Source: Spirosoma sp. KCTC 42546 (lineage in GTDB: Bacteria > Bacteroidota > Bacteroidia > Cytophagales > Spirosomataceae). From it: DNA of 64,000 nucleotides. The notes under the pieces are model-generated. The model made no database searches. It saw only the letters and a program-made list of their open reading frames with translations, and was not told where the DNA came from. Below, one piece after another: positions 37,625 to 46,746 of this stretch (position 1 is its first letter; every line of letters begins with the position of its first letter). A program made the translations under genes and the position numbers. The DNA is taken from the NCBI RefSeq assembly GCF_006965485.1, contig NZ_CP041360.1, positions 3,410,001 to 3,474,000 on the forward strand, read 5' to 3'.

Positions 37625-39028
37625 ATGGCCCGGCTGACATTTAACGTAGAACTTAATAGCAAGCCCGATCGATCAGGTCGGTGGCAGGTGATGGTGCGTC
37701 TTCATCAGAAGGGACAAAAGCCTGGCAGGGTTCTAACGACAGTAAAGATAGAGAATGCGGCCAGATTCTGGGATGCTGAGCTGCTGAAAAAGGAAAGGGA
37801 GAAGAATCCGGACACCGATCGGAAGGTGGTTTGGGGCAAGTGGGTCGTTAAACACCCGGAGCGAGAAGTACTTAATGAGGAGATCCTTCAGGAGTATGAG
37901 CGCATAAAAAAACAGGCTACCAATTGGCTCAACGAATTCCCCTATCTGACGCCCACCTTACTGGCTGAACGGTTCCGGGAGGGTGTGACGGATCAATACT
38001 TTCCCTTGCTGGATGATGCACTTGAACAGGTAAAGGAGCAGGCTTACACGACCTATGCCTGTAAGTTAAGCGCCCGAACACTTTTAAAAAGCTTCTTGGG
38101 GGATAGGGCAGACAGTACTTACCTGCAAAGCGTTACTCCAATCCTGGTGCGTGAGTTTCGGAACCATTTGAAAACTAAAGCCTGGAATTCACGAGGTGAT
38201 AAACGAAAAGCGTCAACCATCAACGAAATCATTGGCAGGCTAAATAATCTGCATGAACAGATTCTTATCAAGAAAGGCCTTTCCGAAAAACAAGCCGCTT
38301 TACAATCGCCCTGGACCGAAATTGAAGCCCTACCTGAAATAAAAACGCCCAAAACCACGCTAACTGATAATATCATCGATGAGATAAAGATTGCTTCGTT
38401 TGAATCCAAGCGAAAAGTTATCACGCATGATATCGCCTTTCACATCTGGATGTTATCCAGGGTGCTTGCTGGAGCCCGAATTTCAGATGTTATCAAGCTT
38501 CGCTACCAGGAGTTTGACGTAAACCAAGAAGGCGAGCCGGTTCATCTGCGCTATCAAATGCTAAAAACCGGCCATTTGATTAGTACACCCGTATTTGAGG
38601 AAGCCCGATTACTACTGAAACGCTGGTGGAACCCGGACGCCAAAGCAACTGATTATGTATTGCCCTTGCTGAATAACTCAGAAGAGTACGCTAGGCTACT
38701 CACCCATGAACAGTACAAAAAAGCCTTTTTTGAGGTGCGACGAAAGTTTAGTACGACGCTGAACCACTGGAACAAATCGATCAATGGAGCGCTAAAGGAA
38801 ATTGAAGTTGGTGCTAATCTATCGAGGCCGCTGCGGATGCACAGTTCCCGCCACTCCTTTGCTGACTTAGCGCTTCGTATCATGAAAGAGGAAGCCAGTC
38901 TGACGCTTTACGATATTCAGCTGATGATGGGTCATCAAAGCCTAAAGACCACAGAGATATATACGAAGGATTGGGATGAGAAGGATATTTCACAGCCCAT
39001 GCAGGTTGTATTCAGGAAGAAAGGCTAG
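37625..39028 (+). CDS. Tyrosine recombinase/integrase
   Basis: This 467-residue protein has the layout of Bacteroidota mobile-element integrases: N-terminal arm-binding domain (about 1-100), SAM-like core-binding domain (about 110-230), and C-terminal catalytic domain with the Arg in LAGARISDVIKLRY, the Lys in MLKTGHLIS, H406xxR409 in HSSRHS, H437 in MGHQS and the nucleophile Y446 in TEIYTKDW. All catalytic residues are present, so it should be active. It lies 174 bases inside the left boundary repeat and probably moves the element. Confidence 0.95.
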   Translation: MARLTFNVELNSKPDRSGRWQVMVRLHQKGQKPGRVLTTVKIENAARFWDAELLKKEREKNPDTDRKVVWGKWVVKHPEREVLNEEILQEYERIKKQATNWLNEFPYLTPTLLAERFREGVTDQYFPLLDDALEQVKEQAYTTYACKLSARTLLKSFLGDRADSTYLQSVTPILVREFRNHLKTKAWNSRGDKRKASTINEIIGRLNNLHEQILIKKGLSEKQAALQSPWTEIEALPEIKTPKTTLTDNIIDEIKIASFESKRKVITHDIAFHIWMLSRVLAGARISDVIKLRYQEFDVNQEGEPVHLRYQMLKTGHLISTPVFEEARLLLKRWWNPDAKATDYVLPLLNNSEEYARLLTHEQYKKAFFEVRRKFSTTLNHWNKSINGALKEIEVGANLSRPLRMHSSRHSFADLALRIMKEEASLTLYDIQLMMGHQSLKTTEIYTKDWDEKDISQPMQVVFRKKG

Positions 39029-39211
39029 GATTGTTCTATGGATATCATCCATAATATATTTTTATCCATGGGCTTTTTATACGGGAAATTAGCGACTTGA
39101 CCCGCTCTCTAGCCTTTCGCCGAATAATCAATCTCAATTTGTTTTCCTTTTATTTCCTTTTTAATTAGCGTTAGTTTACAGCCACTCCATACGTACTTGA
39201 CTATACAAATC

Positions 39212-40294
39212 ATGCCTGCCGTACGAAATCTTTCCTTAGAACAGCCCCGTTTTCTTCCTACTACCAATAATGGAACTGTGAGCTGGCCTTTACTTTCAGT
39301 TACACGCTTTGTTTTAGCATTTGTCGTTTTTACTTCCCACGCTAAACCCCATGTAGGGAATGATGGTCCATTAGCTTGGATTAACAAATTGGGTGCTTTC
39401 GAAGCCATAATGGGCTTTCTGTTGATAAGTGGTTTGTCAATAGGCAAATCACTAGGACGGAATCAAAGTAATTATTTTAAAAGACGAGCTCAACGAATAT
39501 ATCCCGTTTATTTGGCAAGCTTGGTACTGTTTCTTGCGGTTAACTTTAAGCCGTTTTCCTTTGAATCTATACTCGCTATCGTTTTCAATGTTTTATTTTT
39601 GAATCAAATTCTAACAAGTACATCAATTATTGGCCCTGCTTGGACTCTGGCCCTTGAGGTATGGCTATACTGTTTGGCTCCCGTACTTATCAAACTTTCC
39701 TACAGAACGCTTCTAATAATTGTATACTCTTCGTTTTTGTTATTCTGTATCTATACTTGTTGTAGAACCCTGCTTCATTTCCCCTATTATAGTGGTATTA
39801 GCTTTGGCATCAATCTTCCCCTACTCTCGTTTATCTGGATAATTGGTTTTATGTTGGCAGTATTTCGCGACAAACATAGAGTCCTATCCATGCATGTAGG
39901 AATTATTTTTATTTTGTATTTGCTGATGACCTTCGGTATTATGATCGGATTTCAAGTCAAAAATCATATCATAATGGATAACCTACTAACAACAGTTTCT
40001 TTAATAATCGGCAAAACGGTTTGTCTTCTATCTATTTATTATGTTGTATTGATCGTTGGGAATCAACATAAACTCTCTGTTGGTACAACGAATTCATTTA
40101 ATTTACTTGGGAATATATCTTATCCTTTATATTTGACTCACGGTATTGCACTGACTCTGTGTGATCGTATCGAAATTAATAATTGGATATTGTTAAGCCT
40201 TGCTGCCCTTATTTTGGCTTTTCTGGTTTATTGGATATTTGATTTTTATGCTAAAAAACGTATAGAAAAACCGGATCTTATAGCCGCTTCATAG
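39212..40294 (+). CDS. Acyltransferase family 3 membrane protein (element-borne)
   Basis: ATG at 39212 is preferred over the TTG at 39197. The 360-residue product has about ten membrane helices. The catalytic-type His is in FVVFTSHAKPHVG, followed by FLLISGLSIGKSL and the second conserved block IGPAWTLALEVWLYCLAP. It is an OafA/OatA-type enzyme that probably O-acylates a surface glycan. AT-rich composition compared with the core supports recent acquisition. Followed by a hairpin terminator. Confidence 0.85.
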   Translation: MPAVRNLSLEQPRFLPTTNNGTVSWPLLSVTRFVLAFVVFTSHAKPHVGNDGPLAWINKLGAFEAIMGFLLISGLSIGKSLGRNQSNYFKRRAQRIYPVYLASLVLFLAVNFKPFSFESILAIVFNVLFLNQILTSTSIIGPAWTLALEVWLYCLAPVLIKLSYRTLLIIVYSSFLLFCIYTCCRTLLHFPYYSGISFGINLPLLSFIWIIGFMLAVFRDKHRVLSMHVGIIFILYLLMTFGIMIGFQVKNHIIMDNLLTTVSLIIGKTVCLLSIYYVVLIVGNQHKLSVGTTNSFNLLGNISYPLYLTHGIALTLCDRIEINNWILLSLAALILAFLVYWIFDFYAKKRIEKPDLIAAS

Positions 40295-40376
40295 CTTTAT
40301 CCTAAATGGCTGAACGAAGTTGCAAAACCGTTTAGTGTTTTTTTTATTATCTAGGCAAGCTCGATCTACTCCATTT

Positions 40377-40408
40377 AAAACGCCGGGCTCATAGCGACCG
40401 GGCGTTTT
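40377..40408. terminator. Terminator after the first element acyltransferase
   Basis: AAAACGCC (from 40377) pairs with GGCGTTTT (40401-40408) around a G/C-rich loop, between the convergent acyltransferase and laminin-B gene ends. T-tract is present on both strands. Confidence 0.65.
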
Positions 40409-40428
40409 GGTATTGATTATTAAAATAA

Positions 40429-41016
40429 TCAATTTATCCCCACACTATCTAGACAACCCTGATCGGCTCCATTAATAAATTCACCCCGAATCCATAATTG
40501 ATCAATATTGGATAAGACAAGCCTAAATTCATCTTCCGTAAGGGCGGAGGTACCATTTTTTTTCCAGGCCCCACTTTCATCTAATTTAATCGAATAGGAA
40601 GTCCAATCAGTTCCAGGTGGGTGCCCTGTCTTTAAGGCCAATTTTACTTTTCCACTAATTAAAATTACATCGTCTTTATTTTGTTGATCCTGCGTCCCTG
40701 ATTGTTTTAAGTCGAAGTGAAGGCGTTGGCCATAAGCGAATTTCAGTTGATCGGTCACCGATTTAGGGGCCATAAAGTACCAGATACCGCTTGCAAAATC
40801 ACTACTATAAATATAACCATCTGGATTCCCGCCTGCGCTACTGAATTTTGCGTCGGTCGTCATCCCATTGCTTATGATTTGCCAACCTGCTGCTCCCTGG
40901 GTAAACGTACTAAGCAAAATAGGTAACGGAGTGATAATCTCATGACAGTCCGTGGTGCCCAAACATAGCAAGCTGATCAGCAGATACCCGTTGATTTTGA
41001 TTGATATAGTGGCCAT
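40429..41016 (-). CDS. Exported protein with laminin B (domain IV)-like module
   Basis: The start at 41016 gives MATISIKINGYLLISLLCLG, a signal peptide; a longer frame (from 41079) has no clear signal. The 195-residue protein is nearly all a laminin B module: AGWQIISNG, SSAGGNPDGYIYSSD, WYFMAPKSV, YGQRLHFDLKQSG, GTDWTSYSIKLDESGAW and DQLWIRGEFINGADQGCLD are typical of this beta-sandwich family, more familiar from large secreted adhesins and animal laminins. Here it is alone, so it may be a small secreted carbohydrate-binding or adhesive protein. A Cys precedes the mature region (GTTDC), but the lipobox is weak. Confidence 0.8.
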   Translation of the reverse strand: MATISIKINGYLLISLLCLGTTDCHEIITPLPILLSTFTQGAAGWQIISNGMTTDAKFSSAGGNPDGYIYSSDFASGIWYFMAPKSVTDQLKFAYGQRLHFDLKQSGTQDQQNKDDVILISGKVKLALKTGHPPGTDWTSYSIKLDESGAWKKNGTSALTEDEFRLVLSNIDQLWIRGEFINGADQGCLDSVGIN

Positions 41017-41132
41017 AGCGTATATGAATAAATAAGGCTCTAAGCTACGAAATAGCCAGTTAACAAGCCTTATACACATAATAATGCCCGGCTCACCACT
41101 AGTCGGACAAAAATTACAATCTATATTATAAA

Positions 41133-42255
41133 CTGATGTTAAGCCAAAGCTAGTATTTGGTTTAACATCAGTTGGTTTTTCAAGGCTGTTAGCTCAACGA
41201 AGGTCGCTTGCATGGCTTTTAGATAGAGTCGGCCTTTGAGAGCAAAATGATTCGTGGACTGAGCTAGGCGTAAGCGTTCCAATTTGACGTAGGCGCAAAT
41301 GCTAGCAAACAAGTGATTAGTCTGAGTACGATGAGTACGAGATTTTTCTAGCGATGCGTTCTGTTTGAGCGATTTATGGTACTCCTCAATACCCCATCGT
41401 TTTTGATAGGTTGTCAGCAGTTGTTGGTAAGGCATCGTCACATCGGTACTTAACAGCGAGAGTTCACCGACTGACCCATCCTTGTTAGAGAGAATGTCGC
41501 CACAAATCGCTACCGGCTCTTGTACCGAGCGAATGAAGGCTGTCAGAACGGTGCCAGGTTGTAAGTTAAGCGTGCTGATTTTGACAAACTTACCATTCGC
41601 ACGGTCGTGTTTGGAGAGAGCTACTTCCAGATTGGATTTGACGGCTCCCAAGTAGTGATGCTTTAGGCCCAAAACCAAATTGATATTGTCGGCGTTGGTG
41701 TACCAAGAATCGGCCAGCACATAGCGAAACGGAACCGCATTCTGATGGGCTCGGCGCACCATATCCTGGAACATCTGGTGTTTGGTTCGCTCCGAGCGCC
41801 AGATAATTTTACGAGTCTTTGAGTCGCACTGCTGGACTTTGATAACTGGCTCAAAACTCAGTGGGCACTGTCCTTTGGTGGTTTGATACAGTAAACTGAC
41901 AAAATTGATGACCCGCACATATTGGCCACTGGAATGGTCATAGTGGGTGGTTATCAGGACGTTTTCGTCGCTATGCGACTTATGAGCAATGCTGTCATTG
42001 GTTACTAAGACTCCGTCAGACTCTTGAATTTGTCGAATTAGTGGTTTGACATATTTCCACAGCGTTCGGTTATTGCCCTGAAGTCGATTGAGCAGATCCG
42101 TCACTGCATCATGGCCTACCGCACCATCGGTCAACCGAGATAGCCCCGTTGCTGTGGTTTGGCCAAAACTACTGAGTAAGTAGTCGGTATAGAGATCGAG
42201 GGTTGTCTGCATACTCAAAATTAAACTAGCGACTCAAAAGGTGGCGTAACATCAG
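41133..42255. mobile_element. IS4-family insertion sequence
   Basis: About 1.12 kb bounded by short imperfect terminal inverted repeats CTGATGTTAAGCCA (41133) and its near complement ending at 42255 (13 of 14 bases). The transposase stop codon lies within the left repeat. A target-site duplication could not be recognised. The right end cuts into the coiled-coil gene at 42252-42485. Confidence 0.8.
41139..42218 (-). CDS. IS4-family transposase
   Basis: This 359-residue DDE transposase has the first Asp in LVTNDSIAHKSHSD, the second in VLADSWYTNADN, and the IS4 hallmark Y-(2)-R-(3)-E-(6)-K in YQKRWGIEEYHKSLK with the catalytic Glu. All core residues are present and the reading frame is intact, so it could be active. 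It fills the insertion sequence between the terminal repeats. Confidence 0.92.
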   Translation of the reverse strand: MSMQTTLDLYTDYLLSSFGQTTATGLSRLTDGAVGHDAVTDLLNRLQGNNRTLWKYVKPLIRQIQESDGVLVTNDSIAHKSHSDENVLITTHYDHSSGQYVRVINFVSLLYQTTKGQCPLSFEPVIKVQQCDSKTRKIIWRSERTKHQMFQDMVRRAHQNAVPFRYVLADSWYTNADNINLVLGLKHHYLGAVKSNLEVALSKHDRANGKFVKISTLNLQPGTVLTAFIRSVQEPVAICGDILSNKDGSVGELSLLSTDVTMPYQQLLTTYQKRWGIEEYHKSLKQNASLEKSRTHRTQTNHLFASICAYVKLERLRLAQSTNHFALKGRLYLKAMQATFVELTALKNQLMLNQILALA

Positions 42256-42485
42256 CTATGAAGTCGCAAACTCTGATCAGTTAGCCGTGAATCAACCCCG
42301 TCGAGACGTTTATCAAGCTTTTCCCGGTAAGCTGACGAGGTTGCATGCTGCTTTGCCGAATTGGTCTTCAATTCTTTAATAGCTGCTTTGGTCGAATCCA
42401 ACTGACTTTTCATCTCATCCTGATTACTGATGGCATGGTTTAGTTTCTGCTCAAAAACGAAGAAAGAAACTAATCCCACCCTCAT
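42252..42485 (-). pseudogene. Coiled-coil protein fragment truncated by the IS4 element
   Basis: The 77-residue frame runs KLNHAISNQDEMKSQLDSTK and KELKTNSAKQHATSSAYREK, a strong coiled-coil pattern, and ends with a stop created by the insertion-sequence terminal repeat (TGA of CTGATG). Its start overlaps the end of the 98-residue membrane protein by 35 bases in another frame. Both may be parts of one former gene with a membrane region followed by a coiled coil. No continuation was recognised on the far side of the insertion sequence. Confidence 0.6.
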
Positions 42486-42747
42486 AGACTGACCCCATGC
42501 ACCACACGGTAAACAAAATGCCCAGGATTGGCAGGATAAACCAAAGCAAACGCCGGTTCAACGCTTCCCGTCGGTTGGTGGGCAAAGGTCTAACATAGTC
42601 GATTAGCGCGGTGGCCACCGCACTAATCGCCAGTACGAACATGGGCACAACGGCCACTTCAAAGGTGAATCGGCGCATGAAAAACGTGGTTAGAAACGTG
42701 ACCAGGCATATAACGAAAACATACAAATCGGGATGGGTAACCACCAC
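42451..42747 (-). CDS. Small multi-helix membrane protein, possibly a fragment
   Basis: This 98-residue frame has three predicted membrane helices (YVFVICLVTFLTTFF, VAVVPMFVLAISAVATALI, LLWFILPILGILFTVWC). An overlapping frame upstream (about 42662-42838, MMIQEEILFRLLQASTATGF...) and one between them both contain likely coding pieces, which suggests one or two frameshifts in a longer membrane protein. Size and topology are holin-like, but nothing phage-specific is recognised. Minus-strand neighbours are small and overlap. Confidence 0.45.
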   Translation of the reverse strand: MVVTHPDLYVFVICLVTFLTTFFMRRFTFEVAVVPMFVLAISAVATALIDYVRPLPTNRREALNRRLLWFILPILGILFTVWCMGSVYEGGISFFLRF

Positions 42748-42834
42748 TTGACCTCATGCAGGTAATCAAAAGGGCAACAAAACCTGTGGCCGTGCTGGCT
42801 TGTAATAGTCGGAATAGAATCTCTTCCTGTATCA

Positions 42835-42966
42835 TCATTCTTTCGGTTTAAGGCGTGCTTTAATAGTATTGTATACATCCAGACAGCTATCGATCAAGAG
42901 TTTGATTGGTGTATCCTGAATTTGTTTTCCTACCGTCTCCATCCCCCCCAGTAGGAAGTTGGCCAT
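42835..42966 (-). CDS. 43-residue protein in the small-gene cluster
   Basis: The frame begins ATG at 42966 and ends TGA at 42835, overlapping the next start (AATGATG). The product MANFLLGGMETVGKQIQDTP then LLIDSCLDVYNTIKARLKPKE has one amphipathic helix and no recognised family. The tight overlap with the following frame is the main support. Confidence 0.5.
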   Translation of the reverse strand: MANFLLGGMETVGKQIQDTPIKLLIDSCLDVYNTIKARLKPKE

Positions 42967-43004
42967 ATAAAGCCAGGCCACAGGGTTGAGTAAGTGCTGA
43001 CTTA

Positions 43005-43634
43005 TTAACTAGGGATTTCCTTCAATTCGCTTGAGCACTTTTTCGCCCGACCACGTTTGAGTCGATTGATAGGAAACCAGCCCACCAGTGCCAGTAATGC
43101 TTCTCGAACATCTTTCACCAATGCATCACAGAAGCCGCTTTTTGTAACCAACTTTTCATTATCAAGCATCACCCGACCGTAATCAGTTAGTTGCCGGTTG
43201 ATTTCTTCTTTGCGCTGCCGTTTGGATAAACTGTCGGTTGGCTGAGAGAATACTGTGGTCTCAGCGTCAAGCTGATCGTCAGACAGACTAGCAGCATGAA
43301 TACTATCTGCTTGTAGAGTTTTAGCTTGTTTCGCATAGTTGATTGTAATGGTGGCCATCGCCGTGTTGATCGTATTCTTTAGGGCGGTTGAATCCTCACA
43401 TAATCGGGAAACGAGTGTAGCCGATCTAGGCAGATCCTGTTTGGCTACCTGCAACTGTTTGGCTTTCTGGTTATATCTGGCCAGTGCCAGAATAAAAGCT
43501 AACACTAGGATCAGGATGATTATAAAGGGATTAGCCGTGATCCAGCAACTAGCATTTACGAGCCATTTTAAGGCTGTATTGGCTAGCCAGTAGCCGAAGC
43601 AGGAAAGTAGAAGTCTTATTGATAAGGGTACCAT
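43005..43634 (-). CDS. Membrane protein with coiled-coil region, unknown
   Basis: This 209-residue protein has one or two N-terminal helices (about 5-60, ending FIIILILVLAFILALARYNQ) and a helical cytoplasmic region with coiled-coil-like heptads (about 60-180). The C-terminus is basic (NRLKRGRAKKCSS). No family recognised. It is the first gene of a minus-strand run of small, overlapping membrane and coiled-coil frames that ends at the insertion sequence. Confidence 0.6.
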   Translation of the reverse strand: MVPLSIRLLLSCFGYWLANTALKWLVNASCWITANPFIIILILVLAFILALARYNQKAKQLQVAKQDLPRSATLVSRLCEDSTALKNTINTAMATITINYAKQAKTLQADSIHAASLSDDQLDAETTVFSQPTDSLSKRQRKEEINRQLTDYGRVMLDNEKLVTKSGFCDALVKDVREALLALVGWFPINRLKRGRAKKCSSELKEIPS

Positions 43635-43744
43635 AAATATACTTTACGTCGTTTCTTCTAATTAAATTTTAGTTAAATGATTAAGTAAAAATACTAAACC
43701 TTCAGATAAGCATTTCTTTTACACTCTTCTTCCTCTTTGTACCC

Positions 43745-43981
43745 ATGAACCTAGTTAGTTTAAGCCCGTTACCTCTAATTGGAAGCCTGTGTGCCCTCCT
43801 GCTCAGCCTGCTCTACTTATACCGAAAAACTGTTGTTCGGAATCGATGTCCCTATTGTGGGGATACACATGCTGACCGAACAAGAAGGCCGAGAATCTTA
43901 AAGAAGGCCTTAGGCTTTTTACCCATCAGAGCCTACCATTGCCAGGCCTGTAATAACACATATTACCGGATTGGATCGTAA
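43745..43981 (+). CDS. Small membrane-anchored zinc-ribbon protein
   Basis: This 78-residue protein has one N-terminal membrane helix (about 8-26) and a zinc ribbon made of C35xxC38 (CPYCGD) and C66xxC69 (CQACNN) with a basic stretch between. Such ribbons bind nucleic acid or protein. The gene has a good ATG, a clear start region and a terminator after it, so it is likely real. It is divergent from the membrane/coiled-coil cluster. Confidence 0.65.
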   Translation: MNLVSLSPLPLIGSLCALLLSLLYLYRKTVVRNRCPYCGDTHADRTRRPRILKKALGFLPIRAYHCQACNNTYYRIGS

Positions 43982-44024
43982 GTAATATGACTTAATACTC
44001 TTTCTAGAATTTATTGAGTTGTTG

Positions 44025-44058
44025 AATCCCGATTGGCGGCTGCTGATCGGGATTTTTT
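44025..44058 (+). terminator. Terminator after the zinc-ribbon gene
   Basis: AATCCCGAT (44025-44033) pairs with ATCGGGATT (44046-44054) followed by Ts to 44058. Confidence 0.85.
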
Positions 44059-44172
44059 AATCGACTCATAGCCGATCAATAAATTTAACCCCTTTCTTAA
44101 TCTCATTTTCATTTCACTGTCAGGCTGTTAGATTTAGTTTCATCTCAGATTTTCACTCCTAGCTTCTCTGAC

Positions 44173-44268
44173 ATGAAACGCAACTTTGACGATCTGAAAG
44201 TCCTTATCAGCCTGATGGCGATTGTCTCCCTTATTGCCGTTAGCGTCTTTTTCTACTGGGCAACCTAA
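44173..44268 (+). CDS. 31-residue single-helix membrane peptide
   Basis: ATG at 44173 to TAA at 44268 encodes MKRNFDDLKVLISLMAIVSL and then IAVSVFFYWAT: a short charged head and one membrane helix. Codon use is plausible, but length alone cannot prove expression. Confidence 0.4.
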   Translation: MKRNFDDLKVLISLMAIVSLIAVSVFFYWAT

Positions 44269-44336
44269 ACCGCATTCTCATCCTGATTTAATTGCCGATT
44301 AATCGCGACTTCATGCCTTGGCTATTGCTTTGCAAT

Positions 44337-44414
44337 ATGAAGTCGACTCGCAAAACGTTGCCTATTCGCGATCCCTGGACATTAGTGTTAGCCTTTTCAG
44401 TGTACATATTCTAA
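44337..44414 (+). CDS. Tiny membrane peptide with PWTLxLAxSxY motif (copy 1)
   Basis: ATG at 44337 to TAA at 44412-44414 encodes 25 residues ending RDPWTLVLAFSVYIF. The motif is shared with the 47-residue product at 46747-46890 (GPWTLLLAISGYLLLL), 2.4 kb away in the same element. Two independent copies of the same short pattern support a real gene type, of unknown function; this copy may be a truncated form. Confidence 0.4.
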   Translation: MKSTRKTLPIRDPWTLVLAFSVYIF

Positions 44415-45432
44415 CAGTTTATCGACGTGATTTGGAAACTCTTTTTATAGCGTCGGGTATTGACTAGTCTTGGGGAGTATAGGCCAACTGACTTGGAAAT
44501 GTATTTTTCAACCAAGTTGCATATATGTCTCCATAAAATATGGCGTAATTAGTTACTGGCGGTTTCAGTAGATCAGGTAGGGAAATGCCCGAAACTCGAC
44601 CAGACACGCTCATTTAATATAGACCAGTTCCCGGCGTCAGGACTCTTATCTCGCAGGCTTTCATTTCCCGTTCACTAGGATCAATATCTATATACAATTC
44701 GAGTTACTAAAACTCCTCCCTTATACTTTATTGCGGTAATACCTGTGGGTCGCGGATAAATGCATCAGTCATCAAGTTGCTTAAGTTCCAAATGACACTA
44801 TTAATCGTTGAGGGTTTACGAAGGGCAATTTTAGATAAACCAATTTTTAGCATCCCATCGCTAGGGTTTCATTGGGCAACTAGAACTTAATTCTAAATTG
44901 AATACAATATAAATTTTGTAACTAAAAGTAATGGATTGTGACTATTAGTTATGATCCATTACTTCACCCCAGCTTATTCCTTTGCCCAAACTTATTTTAA
45001 AAAACAGAAAACATATTTTACAGGATAGTAAAGAATATCAGCTAATAAGATTTATTTTGTAGACCTCAATTGATATAAAATCATTGCCAAAGCAATAACT
45101 TATTGACAATGAATGACTTAACTGTCTATGGTGCATAAGAAAAATATTATTCTTTATATATGAATACATGTGAATTATTTAATTACAAACCGAAGTCCTC
45201 AATTATTCATATCCTAGAAGAAATAATATGAATAATGTTAGTGTATATGTCTTCCATAATGAGTTACATGGAATAAGCCTAACTAATAGCAGTAACTACA
45301 AATCAGCAATTTTTTCTATTTACATACGCCCTAACAGTTTACCAAGACTGGGGTTATACCTTTTATTTTTTTAAGAATTCACCTTACCATACTGAATTTA
45401 ACCTCCTCAATATTTAATAAACTATTATTAAA
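44415..45432. other. AT-rich stretch without recognisable genes
   Basis: About 1.0 kb with no convincing frame, frequent stops on both strands and long A/T runs. No terminator, tRNA-like structure or repeat array was seen. It may contain the promoter of the downstream acyltransferase, degraded sequence, or an untranslated element. Confidence 0.6.
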
Positions 45433-46563
45433 ATGAATCGAATTAAAAGTCTTGATGGTCTTAGGGCTATATCTATTATCATGGTCTTATTAGTCCATTC
45501 TAAACCCACGATGCCTGTCGCATTAGCCGATAGTTTTCTTTTTAAATATCTAATTAGTTCAGGTTTAGGTGTTAAAATATTTTTTGTGATTTCGGGCTAC
45601 TTGATTACAAAATTATTGATCCAAGAGCGAGAAAAAACAGGAGACATAAACATCAAGAATTTTTACATTAGAAGATCACTTCGAATTTTTCCCATCTTTT
45701 ATGCTTATATAGTCACAATTGTTTTACTACAACATTTTTACTTTTCTGCCAATGTAGTAAACTATACTACTGTTTTATTCGCTGCACTTTATCTATGGAA
45801 TTATAAACAAATTTTCGTATCCTCTCAGCCAAATGAGGAGCTTTTTTTTGGACATTTCTGGACGCTGGCAATGGAGGAGCAGTTTTATCTAATTTGGCCC
45901 CTTGCCTTTAAGCGGATTAGTCAAAGAAAGCTCATAAACGTTGTCTTGATTATAATAGCAATTATGCCCCTAATCAGAGTTGCTACTTATTTCTTAATGC
46001 CTAACTATAGAGGACAGATTGGCATGATGATTCAGACAAGCGGTGATACTATATTAACTGGTTGTTTAGGTGCATTATTGGAAAAACAGATTATTACTTC
46101 CCCTCATTTTAAATGGCTAAAAAATAAGCTATTTATGGGTGCTATTATACTTTTTATATTCGTTATTTCAAGGATTTTAATAGCAAAATTTGGGGGAATG
46201 TACGCCCTAACAATTGGTAGTTCGTTATCTAATGTGTGCGTACTAATATTTGTTTTTTGGTGTATATATATTCCTACCTTATTTTCAGATTTTCTTAACA
46301 ATAAAATTATTATTCATATTGGTGTGCTATCCTACTCATTATATATTTGGCATTTATTATTCATCAGAGATATTAATAGCTTATTAATAAATAAACAAGC
46401 AGAAACCTTCTGGTTCAATAAGTTTCCCCAAAATTTAGTTTTTGCTTTTTTAGCTGCCTTTGTTTCATTTTACCTAATTGAGCAACCAATTAACAAGTTG
46501 AAAGCAAAGTTTCATAAATCATCAAAAAAAACTAAGTTATCAGCTAATGAGTCCACGGTTTAA
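45433..46563 (+). CDS. OafA/OatA-like acyltransferase (element-borne)
   Basis: This 376-residue protein has the SLDGLRAISIIMVLLVHSK signature with catalytic-type His, FFVISGYLITKLLI, FYIRRSLRIFPIFY and the conserved HFWTLAMEEQFYLIWP block. About ten membrane helices. It adds acyl groups to surface polysaccharide or peptidoglycan. The gene is AT-rich, unlike the core, and codons are A/T-ended, which suggests recent transfer. It is the second acyltransferase in the same element. Confidence 0.9.
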   Translation: MNRIKSLDGLRAISIIMVLLVHSKPTMPVALADSFLFKYLISSGLGVKIFFVISGYLITKLLIQEREKTGDINIKNFYIRRSLRIFPIFYAYIVTIVLLQHFYFSANVVNYTTVLFAALYLWNYKQIFVSSQPNEELFFGHFWTLAMEEQFYLIWPLAFKRISQRKLINVVLIIIAIMPLIRVATYFLMPNYRGQIGMMIQTSGDTILTGCLGALLEKQIITSPHFKWLKNKLFMGAIILFIFVISRILIAKFGGMYALTIGSSLSNVCVLIFVFWCIYIPTLFSDFLNNKIIIHIGVLSYSLYIWHLLFIRDINSLLINKQAETFWFNKFPQNLVFAFLAAFVSFYLIEQPINKLKAKFHKSSKKTKLSANESTV

Positions 46564-46640
46564 CTCAGATTAAAGATCTTTCAATCTGAGTTGAATAATA
46601 AATTCCATTTGTGGTTTAACCCTAAATTTGTAGTTAATTC

Positions 46641-46684
46641 CACTTGTACTTACGAAACCTCTCTTTCGTAAGTACAAGTGTTTT
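46641..46684 (+). terminator. Strong terminator after the acyltransferase
   Basis: CACTTGTACTTACGAAA (46641-46657) pairs perfectly with TTTCGTAAGTACAAGTG (46664-46680), loop of six bases, then TTTT. Confidence 0.9.
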
Positions 46685-46746
46685 CTAGTAGTCTCGTTTA
46701 TTTCTCCTTAATTAGAGCTGTGGCCTGAAACCAACCTAACTTTCTT

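Noticed and set aside
42690..42878. 62-residue frame ending KWWLPIPICMF on the minus strand
   Set aside because: It overlaps better frames and probably reflects a frameshifted membrane protein rather than its own gene.
42252..43634. Prophage lysis cassette (holin/spanin)
   Set aside because: Size and topology are suggestive, but no phage structural, replication or endolysin gene is present.
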